Part shown: positions 22,101 through 25,075 of the stretch, one piece after another
How positions within the stretch are numbered: position 1 is the stretch's first letter
Layout: each line of letters opens with the position of its first letter
IMG/VR virus record: IMGVR_UViG_3300025120_000501
Span: 1-25,075 of that record
Direction: 5' to 3' (one strand)
DNA: 25,075 bases
Source of the DNA: a virus
Notes under the pieces: model-generated
The model's database searches: none
What the model was told of the DNA's origin: nothing
The model's input: the letters and a program-made list of their open reading frames with translations, nothing else
Position numbers and translations under genes: made by a program

Positions 22101-25072
22101 CCTACTCGGTGCGTCCCTGTTACGCCCTGTTCTGCGGCAGGGGGAATGCGATCTTGACCTGATAGCCTGCGGAGCATACGCGCTGCCCACACATCAACAG
22201 TGGCCTCATTGGTCAAACCGATCAAATTACCCGTAAAGTTAGGTGTTTTAGGTGCTGCACCTGCTTTCACTGTGCGGAACATGTCTAGCAACGCGCCCAT
22301 TGAAGACGGGCTGTTGGTATTAAATAATGCGCCTGAATCTTTAGTGATTAACGGGAACTCGCCTGCTTTGTGCATAGCAGTTAGCGTTTTACCGTCTACC
22401 CGCTCTCCGGCATCAACACGCTTCTGGTACGCAGCAAGCTCCGCGTCATAGTCACCACGGCTGTACTTGCGGAGTATTTCCACTGCGTTATTAAAGTTCT
22501 GTTCGACGTTAGTCTGAGCGCTTGTTGTGCCAAGAATGTCAGCGAAAACATCTCCTAGTCCGCCAAATTCCGAACGTAACTGGTCCCGCATGCCACGATA
22601 CCAGTTAGCCTGAGCCAGAATGTCTAGAGCCGCTTGATCTCCGGCCTCGGCACGCTGAACAATAGTTTCTACTTCGTTAACAATTCCATCAGATAGCTGT
22701 TGTTGCCACTGTTGTGGCTCCATTCCTTCCGGTGGATTTTGGAAACCGTAAGGAATCTTCTTGGTTTTTATTTTGGCCGTGTTGCCTTTAAACTCCGCGC
22801 CCAATATCGTAACCGGCGCCCATCCTTGATCCGGCCCATAGTTGGTTTTAAACGCTTCCCCCACGGACCTAGCAAGTTCCCTTTTTTTAGGGTTGCGCCC
22901 TGCGCTTTTATTTAGCGCAGCTTTTTCTGTCTTGTCTAAGTTCTCAAGTGGAAGAGGGATAGCGTCCACGTCGTCCAACATCTTACCTGATTCGCTTTGA
23001 TCCGAGATTCCTAAAACCGTGCCCTCCGGCTCGCCCTCTGGGAGAGGTCCGTCGTCAATAGGAGGCTCGTCGCCCGTTATTCGACGCACATTACGAGCAT
23101 CTAACGAATCCATAATGCCTCTAGCGGACATGTCGCCAGATACCGCCCCCGCAAGCTGCGCGGCCATAGAATCAGGGAACTGTGTGGCAGCTACCTGCGC
23201 GCCGCCTTCTCCGGCAAGGTACGCCATTGCCTCTCTGTATGCTGCGGGACCCGCCGCAAGAGCTTTCTGTAGTCTTGCAAAAGGGAGTATTTGAGTAGCC
23301 ATGTAGGCGGGGTTTAACGGGCTTACGTCATCCGCGCCAACGCTTGCCTTTATGTTTTCACCAACAGGAACAAACGGCTTAGTCTCAATGCCCATTTTGT
23401 TTGCGACGGCCTTTGTACCCATCTGGGCTAAGTCACCAAGGCCAACAGTCATGTCCGTAGCGGCTGCAACAACGGGCTGCGTAACCTGAGACATTGCACG
23501 ATTAAGATTGTCGAGCATGCTTTGGCTTTCAGTCTGCACTTGATCCGTGGGCCGTGGTTCTTGAACAGGGGCCGGAGCCTCTTCAGTATCCATCGCCATT
23601 AACTGAGCAGTAAGCTCGTCAGCCGTCATCGAGTCCGCAGGACCACCGTCCGCGAACCCTTCAGGCTTTTTTACAAGGCCGCCCTCCGCGAATATCAGCG
23701 CCCCACCTGCCGGTCCGAGGTCCCTAGCGAGTAGCTCATTGTCGTAGCCTCGAGTAGTGAAGTTAGACTGGCGGCTCTCCTCGTCGCCCTCGCCAAACCG
23801 AGCTATCGGCGGCATGCCCGGCGGCAATGTTTTACCAGTACCTTGCGCTAACGTAAACGGCGTTCGCGTGCCTGCCGCTATCTCAGAACGACCGTAGGTG
23901 TTGTAGTGGTTAAGCGCAAAACCTTCTGGAGTAGTGCCTGCAGGAAGCTCTCCTGCCGCCTTAGCGCGAGCGTAGTCCACCCCGACATCCGGGTTTAATC
24001 GAAGATAGTCAGAAATAGTTCCCGTGCTTTCCTCTTGTTTGGCTCTTGCTCGCTGTGAGTCCTGCTGACGGGTCAACGCATAGAGCTGCGAGCGAGACAG
24101 TCCGCCGCCGTAGCTTCCAGTGTTATTCAGAAGGCCGCTGTATCGGTCGTATCTTTCTTGGTCGCCGCCGGTTAATTGACGAAGGTCCTGTGCCGAGCGG
24201 CCTTGGGTATAACGATTAAGCGTATTGGTATCCATCAGAGACCGAGGTCGGCTCGTGACAGAAGGAGGAGTAAAGCTGAAGCCTGATCCGGTGGCCGAGA
24301 GCAACTTAGCAGCAGGCGTGTAGTCAAAACCCGTTAGCTGCTGTGTGCCCATCACATCTTCGGTGACCTCGGTCCGTGGGGCGCTGTCCCTGAACTCACG
24401 GTCGAGTGCTTCCTCGCCCGGCGCATAAATATCAGGCTGAGGTGCAATCGGCTGATAGACCGTAGGGGCGACGTACTCGGGCTGCGTGTTCACAAACCTA
24501 TCCACGGAATCCTGTACTTGTTTTTCCTTCGCTATTTCTTCAGGTGTCTTTGTCACGTTGAACAGGATGCTTGGGTCCACGCCCGCCGCTGCAAAGTCTT
24601 GGAATGTAAAACCTCCCTCAGTAGCAAGGGTCTGCGCTTCACGTCGCTCAGCCTCGTCTATTACGCCGTCGGCCATAAGCCCTGTGACGTAATCCTGTGC
24701 CTGAGTGTAGAAAGGCTGCAGGTCCTGCCCCGCGTAAGGAGCCGCTGCAAATCCAGAGGTTACAGTAGACGGAGTAGAGAAAGTTTCAGGGAGTGGCGCG
24801 CCAGAGGTAAAGATCGCGTCGATAGTGGACTGCTGCACGCCTGCGGCTAGTGCGTCCTCTACAGTAACGCCGCTTTCAAGAATTGCGTTATAAGCAGTGG
24901 CCACGTCCCATGTGTCAGGACTCGCGGCTATCTCGCCAAGGATACGTTGTTCCGCTGCCAAAAGGTCGGCTGCCGTAGCACCCTTGCCATAAACAGGCTC
25001 ACCTGACGGGGTGTGTACTGGGCCTCCGTGGGCCATTCTAAGGAGCATGTCTCTAGCAGAATAATTAGGCAT
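19109..25072 (-). CDS. Giant polyvalent virion protein with zeta-toxin-like P-loop domain
   Basis: 1987 residues, open from ATG 25072 (only three bases upstream are visible, so the true start may lie outside). In order: N-terminal low-complexity part with a YLRLNPDVG...HYNTYGRSE segment near 355-400; a FAEGGLVKKPEGFADGG motif near 461-478; a middle domain (~680-1000) with NSPSSMGALLDMFRTVKAG and ATVDVWAARMLRRLSG, typical of phage polyvalent proteins; a domain near 1100-1340; a linker (1357-1410) with an embedded ORF; a zeta-toxin-like kinase at ~1500-1640 with Walker A GGGAASGKT (K1528) and DGTLANF; and a C-terminal domain from ~1775. Such proteins are probably ejected with DNA to act against host defences; that role is inferred. 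Confidence 0.82.
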   Translation of the reverse strand: MPNYSARDMLLRMAHGGPVHTPSGEPVYGKGATAADLLAAEQRILGEIAASPDTWDVATAYNAILESGVTVEDALAAGVQQSTIDAIFTSGAPLPETFSTPSTVTSGFAAAPYAGQDLQPFYTQAQDYVTGLMADGVIDEAERREAQTLATEGGFTFQDFAAAGVDPSILFNVTKTPEEIAKEKQVQDSVDRFVNTQPEYVAPTVYQPIAPQPDIYAPGEEALDREFRDSAPRTEVTEDVMGTQQLTGFDYTPAAKLLSATGSGFSFTPPSVTSRPRSLMDTNTLNRYTQGRSAQDLRQLTGGDQERYDRYSGLLNNTGSYGGGLSRSQLYALTRQQDSQRARAKQEESTGTISDYLRLNPDVGVDYARAKAAGELPAGTTPEGFALNHYNTYGRSEIAAGTRTPFTLAQGTGKTLPPGMPPIARFGEGDEESRQSNFTTRGYDNELLARDLGPAGGALIFAEGGLVKKPEGFADGGPADSMTADELTAQLMAMDTEEAPAPVQEPRPTDQVQTESQSMLDNLNRAMSQVTQPVVAAATDMTVGLGDLAQMGTKAVANKMGIETKPFVPVGENIKASVGADDVSPLNPAYMATQILPFARLQKALAAGPAAYREAMAYLAGEGGAQVAATQFPDSMAAQLAGAVSGDMSARGIMDSLDARNVRRITGDEPPIDDGPLPEGEPEGTVLGISDQSESGKMLDDVDAIPLPLENLDKTEKAALNKSAGRNPKKRELARSVGEAFKTNYGPDQGWAPVTILGAEFKGNTAKIKTKKIPYGFQNPPEGMEPQQWQQQLSDGIVNEVETIVQRAEAGDQAALDILAQANWYRGMRDQLRSEFGGLGDVFADILGTTSAQTNVEQNFNNAVEILRKYSRGDYDAELAAYQKRVDAGERVDGKTLTAMHKAGEFPLITKDSGALFNTNSPSSMGALLDMFRTVKAGAAPKTPNFTGNLIGLTNEATVDVWAARMLRRLSGQDRIPPAAEQGVTGTHRVGSTLFEPKVGGEFGFGQEVFRDAANRVNQSGSVQRVNPDLGALGPDDLQAIAWFMEKERWAKNGWTTKSGEGGSLEYEMSLAGSQSPERVAELRREVNAGFKQPKQRKNETDSAYDLRVMDARTAFEGTRRAAQDELASLAAPLSRVQLGVAGERPNQPMSGYAQAELAAEFDDVVRDDPSVLTYNLANTYGSFMGDTERALNAEFIVRDNFDMQPLRTRLIEQGKAYDQDAVFMSRVVPDGTPNARPGVEIYFRETITPEQMAKVTERLREKGVDGFTYVTDMRFNDRINRQTRSGDPETAGLTGLRFQYVPEFDDAFDPQNATESYNKAEDLFRSVINDTVGDGNVSDARITYYDTEVYFRDDYDEQLSRTVKKGNSGAGGELSRGANDPQSNSGEEVGTKLSTDVPDGVVQEAQGIGSLPTNAPQALGYDAEKIAKLPRVVNDPVAERFNEQVGADPEAAIAQYRQLPDSKGGKVLNTDFFRELSPDYRNDRNLSQNVHDTSTALNQLMYQRALRDTMGQDGQWVFTGGGAASGKTAGLPDDMIDSYDLVVDGTLANFEKSSAQIDQALDSGKAVTIIYVDRPPEKALPLLLGRANKMENELGSGRTVPLDIFLGAHRDARESIKKIENKYKNDDRVAIQIVNNHGAEGKQFLTTVDKISEMDYNTSLPKITQALEDAYEQGKISESIYLATKGNSQPRPESTQRQAPKDDTARNASDEPKLEQGNQVVTEQQRKDWREANKGDFKQEQTPELSQAAEKLGRGEISISDYSKEVDRLRPITSLTEVPRIASFEEIASALDANKVAKGIIGLDTKIADGTMVGSRLDIPAYNSYNTWVVSVHEGAGVSGSSLGYGKIAVLDDVQFNSNAKSAFGVATGKKPKASFARMNGKWRNVDPEVAKEQAEKFINDPNWTQVGMNPYRHSFFYDKATGQPVGSAKEVIQIGPLVLAKDVKTRPLESPEHALDPKKRKKGEPDYFKSGGSVERVYNDNRTYK
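20845..21003 (-). CDS. Possible overprinted small gene inside the giant ORF
   Basis: 52 residues in another frame of the giant gene, on the same strand. The sequence starts MSNLAEQLKREIAERGENSP, then VAQMIRNQIAAKKSGQ and MYLTGSYKK. It looks like a genuine helical protein rather than random: charged heptads, and SPxAQxxRNQIAA...MYLTG resembles small phage proteins I have seen. AGGGA (21012-21016) lies 8 bases before the ATG. The giant frame over the same bases (residues 1357-1410) is a low-complexity Gly/Ser/Asp/Asn linker, consistent with it tolerating constraint from the second frame. Not proven to be expressed. Confidence 0.5.
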   Translation of the reverse strand: MSNLAEQLKREIAERGENSPVAQMIRNQIAAKKSGQSFQQMYLTGSYKKPKA

Positions 25073-25075
25073 GGG

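Overview
The window is a stretch of a tailed double-stranded DNA phage (Caudoviricetes). Every convincing gene lies on the minus strand, so transcription runs from position 25075 down to 1. The gene set resembles uncultured aquatic, probably marine, phages: a long portal, a GroES-like co-chaperonin, a scaffold, an HK97-fold-type capsid protein, SU10/P22-type adaptors, WG-repeat and 'NGGTG' fibre proteins, and a battery of small 2-oxoglutarate/Fe(II) oxygenases. No tape measure, tail tube or sheath gene is visible, and adaptor-like proteins are present. This favours a short-tailed (podovirus-like) virion, but that is an inference. The terminase and replication genes are outside the window, and the host cannot be identified.

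Layout in transcription order: (1) 25072-19109, a giant 1987-residue polyvalent/virion protein with a zeta-toxin-like P-loop domain; a small ORF with its own ribosome binding site lies inside it in another frame. (2) 19099-12814, the head module: portal, two small proteins, GroES-like co-chaperonin, scaffold, capsid-adjacent protein, decoration-like protein and major capsid protein. (3) 12565-12813, the only sizeable non-coding gap, with two tandem rho-independent terminators and a candidate promoter, all reading leftward. (4) 12564-8870, connector and small structural proteins, including several short Lys-rich proteins, one with an EF-hand-like loop, and two adaptors. (5) 8860-6415, tail fibre-like proteins with repeats and a zinc ribbon. 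(6) 6415-894, six different 2OG-Fe(II) oxygenase-like genes arranged around a glycine-rich adhesin, a tail assembly chaperone and two conserved unknown proteins. The genes are packed with overlapping stop/start codons. (7) 868-1, a secreted Asn/Thr/Ser-rich protein that runs off the left edge.

The most unusual part is module 6. Phages often carry one or two 2OG-Fe(II) oxygenases. Here six divergent ones appear translationally coupled to receptor-binding and tail-tip genes, which suggests post-translational hydroxylation of virion or surface proteins. The second item of note is the possible overprinted gene at 21003-20845 in the linker of the giant protein. No tRNA, CRISPR array, insertion sequence or integrase was seen. 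Apart from the 249 bp gap at 12565-12813, intergenic gaps are at most about 50 bp.
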